Part shown: positions 11,286-18,524 of the stretch, piece by piece
How positions within the stretch are numbered: the stretch's first letter is position 1
Layout of the letters: each line of letters begins with the position of its first letter
Source: Tessaracoccus lapidicaptus
GTDB lineage: Bacteria > Actinomycetota > Actinomycetes > Propionibacteriales > Propionibacteriaceae
Direction of reading: 5' to 3'
Length of the DNA stretch: 64,000 nucleotides
NCBI RefSeq assembly: GCF_001693815.1
Contig: NZ_MBQD01000024.1
Coordinates: forward strand, 62,001 to 126,000
Notes under the pieces: model-generated
What the model was told of the DNA's origin: nothing
Databases searched by the model: none
Seen by the model: the letters and a program-made list of their open reading frames with translations, nothing else
Made by a program: the position numbers and the translations under genes

Positions 11286-12329
11286 TCAGCGGCCCCGCCA
11301 CTGTTCGAACTCCTGGAGCTTGAGGTAGAAGTCCTCGAACATCAGGCGGACGTCGACATGCGTGTAGACGCGCATGGGACGCGTCCCCCGCACAGGGCGG
11401 TAGGCGCCTTCGTCGGTGATCTGCGGGGTGGCCTTCTCCACGTAGACGCTTGAGCTCGAGTCGGGCTCGAACAGGGAACGCAGCGCCGTCAGGAGCACCA
11501 ACGGCGAGTCGCCGAGCGCATAGGTCTCGAACGCGGGCATGCCGAGTTCCCGGATCACGCCCATGATGGCGCGCACCTCGTCGTAGAGGTACCGGCCGAG
11601 CGGCCCGGCCTTGGCGACGCGGAACCGCAGCTCGGTCTCGGAGACGAGGCACTGCCGGTAGACATCGCGCGGGATCTGCCAGATCTCGAGATCCGGGGCG
11701 TCGAACAGCACCTGGGCCGCCACGACGTCGATGAGCAGGTTGTACTCGATCGGCATAGCGTTGGGCGGCGGGACGGCGAGGCCGTCGTGCTCCGGCCCAC
11801 CGATCCAGATCAGCGTCATCCGCGAGGCGATTGCGGGTTCGAGCAGATAGGCCGACGCGACGTCCGTCAGTCCGCCGCCGGCCGCGACGACGAGGGGCAG
11901 GTCGGTGTCCTCGCGCATGGCCTCGGCGATGATCGCGCGGGCGGCCGGTGTGTCGCGCGGGGTCGAGTCGTCCTCCAGGGCGACCTCGGAGCCGCGGTGG
12001 ATGATCCCGGTGCTCTCCAGGCCCATGCGGGCGAAGACGTCGCGGGCGACGAGTTCGGCGTTGGTGGCGGTGTGGTCGGACGGGTCCATGCCGTCACCGG
12101 GCCTCAGGTGCGACGCGACGATCGCCCGGATCTCGACGCTGGGCGAGAGGAGGTGGTGGACCAGTTGGAAGAGGTCGTCGGGATCGCCGGAGAAGTCGTT
12201 GTCGATGATCAGCCGCATGCTCGGGGGCACGGCATCCCGGTCATCCCCCCGCCAGGGGGCCTCCCCGAGCCGCCAGCGCCTGGCGGCCGGGACGTCGTGA
12301 TGGCTACCGGGCGAGGGAGTGCGCGTCAT
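11286..12329 (-). CDS. Inosine/uridine-preferring nucleoside hydrolase family protein
   Basis: 347 aa. The IUNH calcium-binding signature DNDFSGDPDD marks the core start (residues ~42-51) and a second metal region is near NLLIDVVAAQVLFDAPD. Such enzymes split nucleosides to base and ribose, which fits the convergent rbsKD pair. The core would start at ATG 12218 without a Shine-Dalgarno, whereas ATG 12329 has CGGAGA 4 nt upstream, so the longer form with a ~37-residue polar N-terminal extension is chosen. A promoter (TTGACT, 17 bp, TACCGT) lies upstream. Base specificity cannot be read from the sequence. Confidence 0.82.
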   Translation of the reverse strand: MTRTPSPGSHHDVPAARRWRLGEAPWRGDDRDAVPPSMRLIIDNDFSGDPDDLFQLVHHLLSPSVEIRAIVASHLRPGDGMDPSDHTATNAELVARDVFARMGLESTGIIHRGSEVALEDDSTPRDTPAARAIIAEAMREDTDLPLVVAAGGGLTDVASAYLLEPAIASRMTLIWIGGPEHDGLAVPPPNAMPIEYNLLIDVVAAQVLFDAPDLEIWQIPRDVYRQCLVSETELRFRVAKAGPLGRYLYDEVRAIMGVIRELGMPAFETYALGDSPLVLLTALRSLFEPDSSSSVYVEKATPQITDEGAYRPVRGTRPMRVYTHVDVRLMFEDFYLKLQEFEQWRGR

Positions 12330-12370
12330 CGGGTCTCCGACTATCTATGCGGTACTGAATAGGACTGCTC

Positions 12371-12399
12371 ACGGTACGTCCCAGGACACCTCGAGTCAA
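12371..12399 (-). promoter_or_regulatory. Promoter of the nucleoside hydrolase gene
   Basis: Minus-strand -35 TTGACT (12399-12394), 17-bp spacer and -10 TACCGT (12376-12371), giving a ~35-nt leader that contains the CGGAGA ribosome binding site. Confidence 0.55.
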
Positions 12400-12417
12400 G
12401 CATCCATCCTGCCCGCG

Positions 12418-12433
12418 ATACCCTGTGGGGTAC
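12418..12433 (+). promoter_or_regulatory. CsoR-type operator-like palindrome upstream of the response regulator
   Basis: ATACCCTGTGGGGTAC contains TACCC-N4-GGGTA, the layout of copper-sensing CsoR operators. It lies 20 bp before the GTG of the response regulator gene and may overlap its -10 (TACCCT). No csoR gene is in the window. Confidence 0.45.
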
Positions 12434-12453
12434 ATGCCAGCGCAGGAGGAACC

Positions 12454-13149
12454 GTGGCGCCCACCATCCTCGTCGTCGACGACGCAGCCGAGATCCGCAC
12501 CCTCCTGCGCACCTACCTCGAAGCAGAAGGCATGGACGTCCACGAGGCGGGATCCGGGGAGGAGGCGATCCGGCTTACGGCGGACCTCAGCCCGGACGTG
12601 GTCCTGCTCGACCTCGGTCTCCCCGACCTGTCCGGCCTCGACGTGCTCGGGCGCGTCCGCGCGACCTCGTCGGTCTACGTCATCGTCGTCACGGCGCGCG
12701 CCGAGGAGGTGGACAAGCTGGTGAGCCTCAGCCTCGGCGCCGACGACTACATCGTCAAACCGTTCAGCCCCCGCGAGGTGGTGGCCCGGGTGCACGCGGT
12801 CCTCCGCCGGCCGCGCCTGGACTCCGTCGCCGCCGACGACACCCTCCGGTTCGCCGGACTGACGATCTCGCCGTCGTCGCGGGAGATCAGCCTCGAGGAC
12901 CGCGCCGTCACCCTCAGCGCCCTGGACTTCGACCTGCTGCTCGCCCTGGCCCGCAAACCGGGGCGCGTCTTCTCCCGCGCCCAGCTCCTCGAGCAGGTGT
13001 GGGGCTACGCCTTCTACGGCGACGAGCGAGTGGTCGACGTCCACATCCGCACGATCCGCGCGGCCCTCGGCGACGACGGATCCCGGTACGTCGGGACCGT
13101 GCGCGGAGTCGGCTACCGGTTCATCGGCACCCCCGCGGACCGGACATGA
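12454..13149 (+). CDS. OmpR/PhoB-family DNA-binding response regulator
   Basis: 231 aa. Receiver domain with acidic pocket (LVVDDAAEIR), phosphoacceptor Asp in VVLLDLGLPDLSG, the Thr switch VVTARA and the conserved Lys in YIVKPFSPRE. The C-terminal winged helix (residues ~130-228) contains RVVDVHIRTIRAALGDDGSRY and ends VRGVGYRF. GTG 12454 is supported by AGGAGGA just upstream. Its stop overlaps the partner kinase start by 4 bp. The promoter region has a CsoR-like palindrome, hinting that metal stress may control the pair. The true signal is unknown. Confidence 0.92.
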   Translation: MAPTILVVDDAAEIRTLLRTYLEAEGMDVHEAGSGEEAIRLTADLSPDVVLLDLGLPDLSGLDVLGRVRATSSVYVIVVTARAEEVDKLVSLSLGADDYIVKPFSPREVVARVHAVLRRPRLDSVAADDTLRFAGLTISPSSREISLEDRAVTLSALDFDLLLALARKPGRVFSRAQLLEQVWGYAFYGDERVVDVHIRTIRAALGDDGSRYVGTVRGVGYRFIGTPADRT

Positions 13150-14222
13150 AGCGCCTGGCGACCAGGCTGGCCCTCAGCCACATCCTCGTCGTGGCGGTCG
13201 GCTCGATGGTGGCCTTCCTGCTGTCGCGGACCCTCGCCCCGGCGCTCTACGACCAGATGCAGCAGCGCGGCCCACGGCCCGGGCAGGGGGCGAGCTTCCG
13301 GCAGCAGCTCATCGAGTCGGTCGACCTGGCGCTGCTCATCGGCGCCCTCGCCGGGGTGGTCGTGGCCACGGTCCTGGGCGTCGTCATCGCGGTGCGGTTC
13401 ACCCGCCCGGTGCACCAGCTGCAGGAGGCCGCGCGGCGCATGGCCGCCGGCGATTACGCCGTCGAGGTCCCGGACGCGCCGTCGCAGGAACTGGGCGACC
13501 TCGCCGTCGACCTGCAGGCACTCGGCGCCTCACTCGCAGGGACCGAGGCCCGCCGCGTCAGGCTGCTGGGCGACGTCGCGCACGAGTTGCGCACCCCGCT
13601 CACCGTCGTGGGGGGCTACGTCGAGGGCATGCTCGACGGCGTCGTCCCCACCGACGCCAAGCATCTGACCCTCATCGGACGCGAGGTGTCGCGGATGCGG
13701 CGCCTCGCCGAGGACCTGGCCTCGCTGTCGAGATCGCAGGAAGTCGGGGTGGAGCTGCGCCGCACTCGCATCGACGTCGCGGCCACCGTGGCCGAGGCCG
13801 CCGAGCGGCTGCGGCCGCAGGCCGACGACGCCGGCGTGCGGCTGACCGTGGCCGGGGCCCCTGCCTGGGCCCACGCGGATCCGGAACGGCTCGCGCAGGT
13901 CGTCACCAACCTGGTGGGCAACGCGCTGCGGGCGGTGTCGCGGGGTGGGTCGGTGACCGTCGACACCATCGCGGCCGACGGCTGGGTGCGGGTCGACGTC
14001 CGGGACGACGGCGTGGGACTCGCGGCCGAGGACCTGGAGCGGATCTTCGAGCGCTTCTACCGGGTCGATCATCGCCACGCCGACCGGCGTGGCGGGGGCT
14101 CGGGCATCGGGTTGACCATCGCCCGGCAGATTGCGCGGGCGCACGGTGGGGACCTGGTCGCACAGTCGAACGGGCAGGGTCAGGGTGCGTTGTTCACCCT
14201 GACCCTGCCCGCCGCCGGCTGA
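13146..14222 (+). CDS. Membrane sensor histidine kinase
   Basis: 358 aa, partner of the upstream regulator. Two transmembrane helices (residues ~8-30 and ~64-86) flank a short extracytoplasmic loop rich in Gln/Arg/Pro. HAMP (~88-140), the HisKA H-box DVAHELRTPL and the HATPase_c boxes N (NLVGNALRAV), G1 (VRDDGVGL), F (IFERFYR) and G2 (GSGIGLTIARQI) follow. The periplasmic sensor is too short to be a folded ligand domain, so sensing may be intramembrane or through a partner. It is followed by a repeat cluster. Confidence 0.92.
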   Translation: MKRLATRLALSHILVVAVGSMVAFLLSRTLAPALYDQMQQRGPRPGQGASFRQQLIESVDLALLIGALAGVVVATVLGVVIAVRFTRPVHQLQEAARRMAAGDYAVEVPDAPSQELGDLAVDLQALGASLAGTEARRVRLLGDVAHELRTPLTVVGGYVEGMLDGVVPTDAKHLTLIGREVSRMRRLAEDLASLSRSQEVGVELRRTRIDVAATVAEAAERLRPQADDAGVRLTVAGAPAWAHADPERLAQVVTNLVGNALRAVSRGGSVTVDTIAADGWVRVDVRDDGVGLAAEDLERIFERFYRVDHRHADRRGGGSGIGLTIARQIARAHGGDLVAQSNGQGQGALFTLTLPAAG

Positions 14223-14267
14223 CGGCGTCCGCCCTCGCAGGTTCGTGACCGTTCGCCGATGTGGTCC

Positions 14268-14511
14268 GCTGAGGTCGCGAGCCTGCCTCGTTGGCTGAGG
14301 TCGCGCCCGACGGCGGAGCCGTCCGGGCGAGTCTCGAGGCCGACGCCACCCCGCTCGCTGAGGTCGCTCTGGCCCGTTCGCTGAGGTCGCGCCCGACGGC
14401 GGAGACGTCCGGGCGAGTCTCGAAGCCGACGCCACCCCGCTCGCTGAGGTCGCGCCCGACGGCGAAGCCGTCCGGGCGAGTCTCGAAGCCGACGCCGCAG
14501 GCGTCGATCCC
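14268..14511. repeat. Cluster of three ~54-bp repeats, left side of the HNH gene
   Basis: Three near-identical copies begin at 14294, 14380 and 14443. Each reads GCTGAGGTCGCGCCCGACGG, continues through CCGTCCGGGCGAGTCTCGA and ends GCCGACGCC. Shorter GCTGAGGTCGC pieces lie at 14269 and 14357. The third copy is extended by GCAGGCGTCGATCC. The same family occurs in the opposite orientation on the right side of the HNH gene. No gene is seen in this 342-bp gap. Confidence 0.85.
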
Positions 14512-14564
14512 TGGACCACAGCCCCGATCAGAAATTGTCAGTGCCCCCCGCAAGAATAGGTCAC

Positions 14565-16012
14565 ATGAGCGACTTGCGGGATCTCGGGCAGCGGCACCTC
14601 GCCGCGCTCTGGGACGCCGCGCGCTCCCTCACTCAGGATCCGGGCGCCGCGGCCGAGCGTCTGGGCACACTGGTCGCCGCGGTCACCGAAGCCGAGGCCC
14701 AGCTCGCCGGTCTACGGCTCCACCTGCTCCATGAGGCGAAACTCGCCGCGGCGGAGAATGTGATCGACGGGGTGCGGCAGTCGGTGCGCACCACCCCCCG
14801 CAGGCCACCGCATCGTTGCGGCTCTCGCAGGATCTGTGTGACCGGTTCCCGCTGATCGGCGCCGCGCTCAACGACGGCTCGATCTCGCTGGCGCAGGCCG
14901 ACGCCATCGTCACGGGCTTGCGGAAGCTGCCCGGCCGGCTGACCCGGGCGGAGTTGACGCGTTGCGAGGAGGAGATCCTCGCTCACGTCGATACCTTGGG
15001 CCCGTCCGAGTTGCGGGTGTTGGCGGCGCGGCTGGTGGAAGTGATCGATCCGGACGCATCGGATGCGGATGATGCGAAGCGGCTGGCGCGGGAGGAGGCG
15101 GCGGCGCATCGGGGTCGGTTCCTGCGGCTGGCGCCGGACTATCACGGATCGATGCGGATCACCGGACAGTTGCCGGTCGCGGACGCGGCACTGCTGGCCG
15201 CGCAGTTGGATGCGTTGATGCCGGACGCCTCTACCTACACCGCCGTCGGTGAGGCCGCGTCGCGGGACGCGCGCCGGGCGGATGCGCTGGTTCTGCTCAC
15301 CCAGAAAGCCGCCAACACCGGAACGCTGCCCAGGCATGGTGGGGACCGGCCGCAGGTGCACGTCACCCTCGACCTCGACACCCTCAAGCAGTGCCTCGGG
15401 AAGGCCTGCCTGATCGGTGCCGACGACGTCGACGGCCTGCCAGCCGGGGAGGTGCGCCGACTCGCGTGCGACGCCGGCATCATCCCCGTCGTGCTCGGCG
15501 GACCATCCCGACTGCTGGACGTAGGCCGCACCTACCGCACCTTCACCCCCGGCCTGCGTGCTGCATTGATGCAGCGCGACGGTGGCTGCGCGTTCCCCGG
15601 CTGCACCGCCACCCCCGCGTGCTGCGAAGCGCATCACATCGTCCCCTGGTGGCAAGGCGGGGACACCCAACTAGGAAACGGGGTCTTGCTCTGCCCGCAC
15701 CACCACCGCCTGGTGGAACCCGACCCGTTGCAGTCCGAGCAATCACAATGGCGGGTGGATCTGGATCCGGTCACCGGCCTGCCATGGTTCACCCCGCCCA
15801 AGCATGTTGACCCCGCCCGACGCCCGCGGCAACACCGCCGCTTCCGACTCCAACAGATACGCTCCGGGGCACGACCCTGCCCACACGGCGACCCACCAGA
15901 CACCGACCCAGCGGAAGTCGACCCGCCCGAGACGGACTCGTCCGATGCCGACCGGCCGGACCTGGACGACCTCATCCGCCGCTCCGCCGCCATCCGGGGC
16001 GACGGCACCTGA
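14565..16012 (+). pseudogene. DUF222/HNH endonuclease-like protein, frameshifted
   Basis: Member of the actinobacterial DUF222-HNH family, related to the REP13E12 repeat proteins of mycobacteria. If read through, it is 482 aa: DUF222 (residues ~10-310), then an intact HNH domain (~340-385) with CAFPGCTATPACCEAHHI, the central W..GG.T motif and LLCPHHHRLVE, and a Pro/Asp-rich tail. At 14795-14800 a run of six C leaves the frames mismatched. Adding one C gives the continuous ...RTTPPQATASLRLSQ, while the given sequence stops at 14853-14855. It could be a sequencing slip, a decayed copy or a phase-variable tract. The gene is flanked by inverted copies of one repeat family, suggesting mobility or repeated recombination. 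Confidence 0.8.
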
Positions 16013-16025
16013 CCTGCGCCGAGGG

Positions 16026-16221
16026 GGATCGACGCCTGCGGCGTCGGCTTCGAGACTCGCCCGAACGGCTTCGCCGTCGGGAGCGACCTCAGCGAGCGGA
16101 CAGGCACGACCACAGCGAGCGGGGTTGGGGGATCGACGCCTGCGGCGTCGGCTTCGAGACTCGCCCGGATGCTGCGCACCGGGCGCGACCTCAGCGAGCG
16201 GTGCAGCGCGACCTCAGCGAA
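16026..16221. repeat. Two ~73-bp repeats, right side of the HNH gene (inverted relative to left cluster)
   Basis: Copies at 16026-16099 and 16130-16201. They begin GGATCGACGCCTGCGGCGTC, contain GGCTTCGAGACTCGCCCG and end GCGACCTCAGCGAGCGG. They are the reverse complement of the left-side units. A partial GCGACCTCAGCGAACGG follows at 16208. The internal segment differs (AACGGCTTCGCCGTC versus GATGCTGCGCACC), so the ends are better conserved than the middle. Confidence 0.85.
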
Positions 16222-16540
16222 CGGGTGGCGCGAACTCAGCGTCGATGGGGATTCCCGCGAGGGGGTGGGACGGTGGGGCGGCTGCGCGCAGTGATGCCCA
16301 ACCCGACGATCACCCAACTGGCGTCCCGCCCAGACCAACCCGACCCAGGGCCGCCCCACCGGCACGCACCCGGACCCGGCCACGCCAGAGCAGGACCAGT
16401 GGGGGGAGACGGGAACCGACGCTCGGGCGTCCTCGACTACTCACCCCCAGCCAGTCGCTCAGCCGAACAGGGCACCCGGTCACAAGGGCCGCCCGAGCGA
16501 CGGGTCACGGCTCCCCGCACCCTCAGAGGATGCGGTCAAG
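16222..16540. other. 319 bp without a recognisable gene between repeats
   Basis: Pro/Arg/Gly-rich in every frame with no start, ribosome binding site or known motif. The low-complexity composition resembles the Pro/Arg-rich tails of DUF222/HNH proteins, so it may be decayed remains of another copy. That is a guess. Confidence 0.4.
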
Positions 16541-16665
16541 GGATCGACGCCTACGGCGTCGGCTTCGAGACTCGCCCAGGTGCTCCGCACCGGGCGCGAC
16601 CTCAGCGAACGGGGAGGGCGACGGCTTCGAGACGTGCCGCGACGTCGCGCCCGTAACGGGCGCGA
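16541..16665. repeat. Third right-side repeat copy and a degenerate partial copy
   Basis: A 72-bp copy at 16541-16612 (GGATCGACGCCTACGGCGTC start, CGCGACCTCAGCGAACGG end) followed at 16618-16665 by a degenerate piece (GACGGCTTCGAGACGTGCC then CGCGCCCGTAACGGGCGCG, an inverted repeat). It ends 22 bp before the stop of the DUF2202 gene, whose minus-strand transcription reads into it. Confidence 0.75.
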
Positions 16666-16687
16666 CGCCAGAACACGGCCGGATCGG

Positions 16688-17410
16688 TCAGCGATTCATG
16701 CCGCGCCGGGGCGCGTCCTCGTTGCCGGAGCCGTCCCGGAGCCGCTGGCCGGGGCCACCGGTGCCGTTCATGGGAGCTCCGTCGGGGGCGTTCTGCCCGG
16801 TGCCGTCGCACATCGCGCCCGCAGGCCCGGTGCCGTCGCCGCCACGGCGCTGCCCGGCCCATGCCGGGGGCTGGCCTTCGAGGGTCTCCCCGTTCGCGGC
16901 CGCGGTGAAGGCGGCGAGATGCCGCTCGGAGCCGCGCAACAGAGACTGGTAGACCTGCTCGATGGCTTCGTCGTCGACGGCCTCCAGCTGCTCCTCGAGG
17001 TCGGCGATGTCGCGGGTCTCCAGTTCGATGGCCGCCTGGAAGGCGGCGTCCTCGGTCGAGCCGACCGTCAGCCAGTCGTCGTACAGCCCCTGGAGGGTGG
17101 CGTCGCCGAACTCGCCGGCATCCTTGCCCTCGGTCGGGTCGCTGAGCTCGTACTGCTCCAGCAGGCGGCCGACGGCGTCGAAGTGGCGCTGCTCGCTGGC
17201 GGCGATGCGGTCCCAGACGACACTGTCGTACTTCTCACCGAACGCGGTGTAGAGGTCGCGGGCGAGCTTCTCCTCCTCGCGGCTGAACGTCAGGGAGGTG
17301 GACTCCTCCGACTCGAGGGTGCCCGCGTCGGCGGTGGCGATGGCGGCCCCGCCCACGCTGAGCGCGGCGACGGCCAGACCCGCAGTGAGGATCTTGACTG
17401 TGCGGTTCAT
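16688..17410 (-). CDS. Secreted DUF2202 (ferritin-like) domain protein
   Basis: 240 aa. A signal peptide covers residues ~1-28 (AVAALSVGGAAIATADA). DUF2202 is at ~40-165: an all-alpha, ferritin-like fold with Glu/His pairs that could bind metal (REEEKLARDLY, ASEQRHFDAV, GSERHLAAF). The tail after ~180 is Gly/Asn/Arg-rich and disordered with a single Cys. A strong GAAGGAG Shine-Dalgarno precedes the ATG. No function is established for the family. The Glu-x-x-His pattern suggests, but does not show, a di-metal site. Confidence 0.82.
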   Translation of the reverse strand: MNRTVKILTAGLAVAALSVGGAAIATADAGTLESEESTSLTFSREEEKLARDLYTAFGEKYDSVVWDRIAASEQRHFDAVGRLLEQYELSDPTEGKDAGEFGDATLQGLYDDWLTVGSTEDAAFQAAIELETRDIADLEEQLEAVDDEAIEQVYQSLLRGSERHLAAFTAAANGETLEGQPPAWAGQRRGGDGTGPAGAMCDGTGQNAPDGAPMNGTGGPGQRLRDGSGNEDAPRRGMNR

Positions 17411-17496
17411 GATTCACTCCTTCTTCGTGTGACTGGTTCCAGTCCACCGCGGCGATGTGAAGCGATGTCGTCGCCGACTGTGAAGCTTGCGTGAAG

Positions 17497-18165
17497 TCAG
17501 CGGCCGTCCGGCTGGGTGAGCCGCAGGTACTCCCGCGTGCCCAGCAGTTCCAGCCGACGCCACAGCACGCTGCCGGGGATGGCCTGCGTGACGTGGAGAT
17601 GGGCGGCTTGGATCTGGCGCGCGCGGTCGACGTCGATGACGATCGGCAGCGCGTCGGCGGCGTGTCCGGTGAACCCCGCCCCGAACTCGCCGCGGAGCAC
17701 GGCCGCGACCTCGTCGGGGAGGCCCCACTCGAGCACCGGCAGCCCCCGCTCGGCCGCCACGGTCAGCGCGGCCCGGCTGGCGGCCTCGTGGTCCGGATGG
17801 CCCGTGACGCCGCCCTCGACGGCGAACACCAGCAGCCCGTCGGGCCGGGTGGTGTCTACGGCGACCTCGATGTCGTCGATGAGCGCGGCCTCGCGCCCGG
17901 GCAGCCCGCCGTCGGGATGGGTGCGCAGGGCAGTGGTGCGACATCCCAGCGCGGACGCGGCGGCATCGAGTTCGGCGGCCCGGATCTCTGCCAGGTCCGG
18001 GGACGCACCGAGCGTCGAGGCCTCGCCGGCCGTCAGGCACAGGACGCTGACCTCAGCGCCGTCATCGACGAGGCGGGCGATCACCGCTCCGAGGCCGAAG
18101 GATTCGTCGTCGGGATGTGCGACCACAACGAGGACGCGCTTCCAGTTGGGTAGGGCTTCCGTCAT
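17497..18165 (-). CDS. PIG-L family deacetylase (LmbE-like)
   Basis: 222-aa zinc-dependent N-deacetylase. The N-terminal metal motif VVVAHPDDESFGLG and the second ligand region GVTGHPDHEAASRAA are intact. In actinobacteria this family includes MshB and Mca (mycothiol synthesis and detoxification), but this protein is shorter than MshB and its substrate is not evident. ATG 18165 is chosen over GTG 18174 because a -10 box TATAGT ends 7 nt before it and there is no Shine-Dalgarno, fitting a leaderless mRNA. A CsoR-like palindrome overlaps that -10. Confidence 0.85.
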   Translation of the reverse strand: MTEALPNWKRVLVVVAHPDDESFGLGAVIARLVDDGAEVSVLCLTAGEASTLGASPDLAEIRAAELDAAASALGCRTTALRTHPDGGLPGREAALIDDIEVAVDTTRPDGLLVFAVEGGVTGHPDHEAASRAALTVAAERGLPVLEWGLPDEVAAVLRGEFGAGFTGHAADALPIVIDVDRARQIQAAHLHVTQAIPGSVLWRRLELLGTREYLRLTQPDGR

Positions 18166-18172
18166 GCCGGCC

Positions 18173-18191
18173 ACTATACCCCAGGGGGTAT
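18173..18191 (-). promoter_or_regulatory. Leaderless promoter with overlapping CsoR-type operator
   Basis: The -10 TATAGT (18178-18173) lies 7 nt before the deacetylase ATG. The perfect palindrome ATACCCC-AG-GGGGTAT (18176-18191) overlaps it and holds the TACCC-N4-GGGTA core of copper-responsive CsoR sites. A bound repressor would block RNA polymerase. No good -35 is seen. Confidence 0.55.
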
Positions 18192-18424
18192 CAGCGCGTC
18201 CGCCGTCCCCATCGTAGATACGCGCAGGGCAGCAGACCCAGGGAGTTGACCACGGCCAACGCCGGGATCCACGCCTCCTTGAGTCCGTTGATCTCCTTGT
18301 CGGGCCGCCGGGCCACGTCGATCAGGGCGTAGACGCGCAGCCCCATGTCGGCCAGGCCACCTAGCGCCAACACCGTCCGCACCACCGGGTGCAGGCTCTC
18401 CCACTTCCTCGTTGCGTGCTTCAT
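18191..18424 (-). CDS. Small two-helix membrane protein, PLDc_N-like
   Basis: 77 aa with two hydrophobic helices (residues ~16-37 and ~50-68). The pattern ALIDVARRPDKEINGL, then a tryptophan-led helix AWIPALAVVNSLG and a final Y-L-R-W-G-R resembles the PLDc_N (phospholipase D/nuclease N-terminal) module that also occurs alone in actinobacteria. No catalytic residues. A perfect AGGAGG Shine-Dalgarno lies upstream of ATG 18424. The stop lies in the CsoR-like operator of the next gene. Function unknown. Confidence 0.72.
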   Translation of the reverse strand: MKHATRKWESLHPVVRTVLALGGLADMGLRVYALIDVARRPDKEINGLKEAWIPALAVVNSLGLLPCAYLRWGRRTR

Positions 18425-18524
18425 CGCAAGCCTCCTGTACCTCAGACTACGCCCGGGCCGGGGTAGGTTGGGGGCGGACCGCGATCGGACGCCCAGGCTG
18501 CCGGGAGAGGAGGACTGACACGCA

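Noticed and set aside
14294-14511. CRISPR array
   Set aside because: Copies are ~54 bp at uneven spacing (86 and 63 bp), spacers are related sequence, and there are no cas genes. A dispersed repeat family fits better.
16222-16540. A second small HNH-related gene
   Set aside because: No HNH motif, start or ribosome binding site; only Pro/Arg-rich composition.
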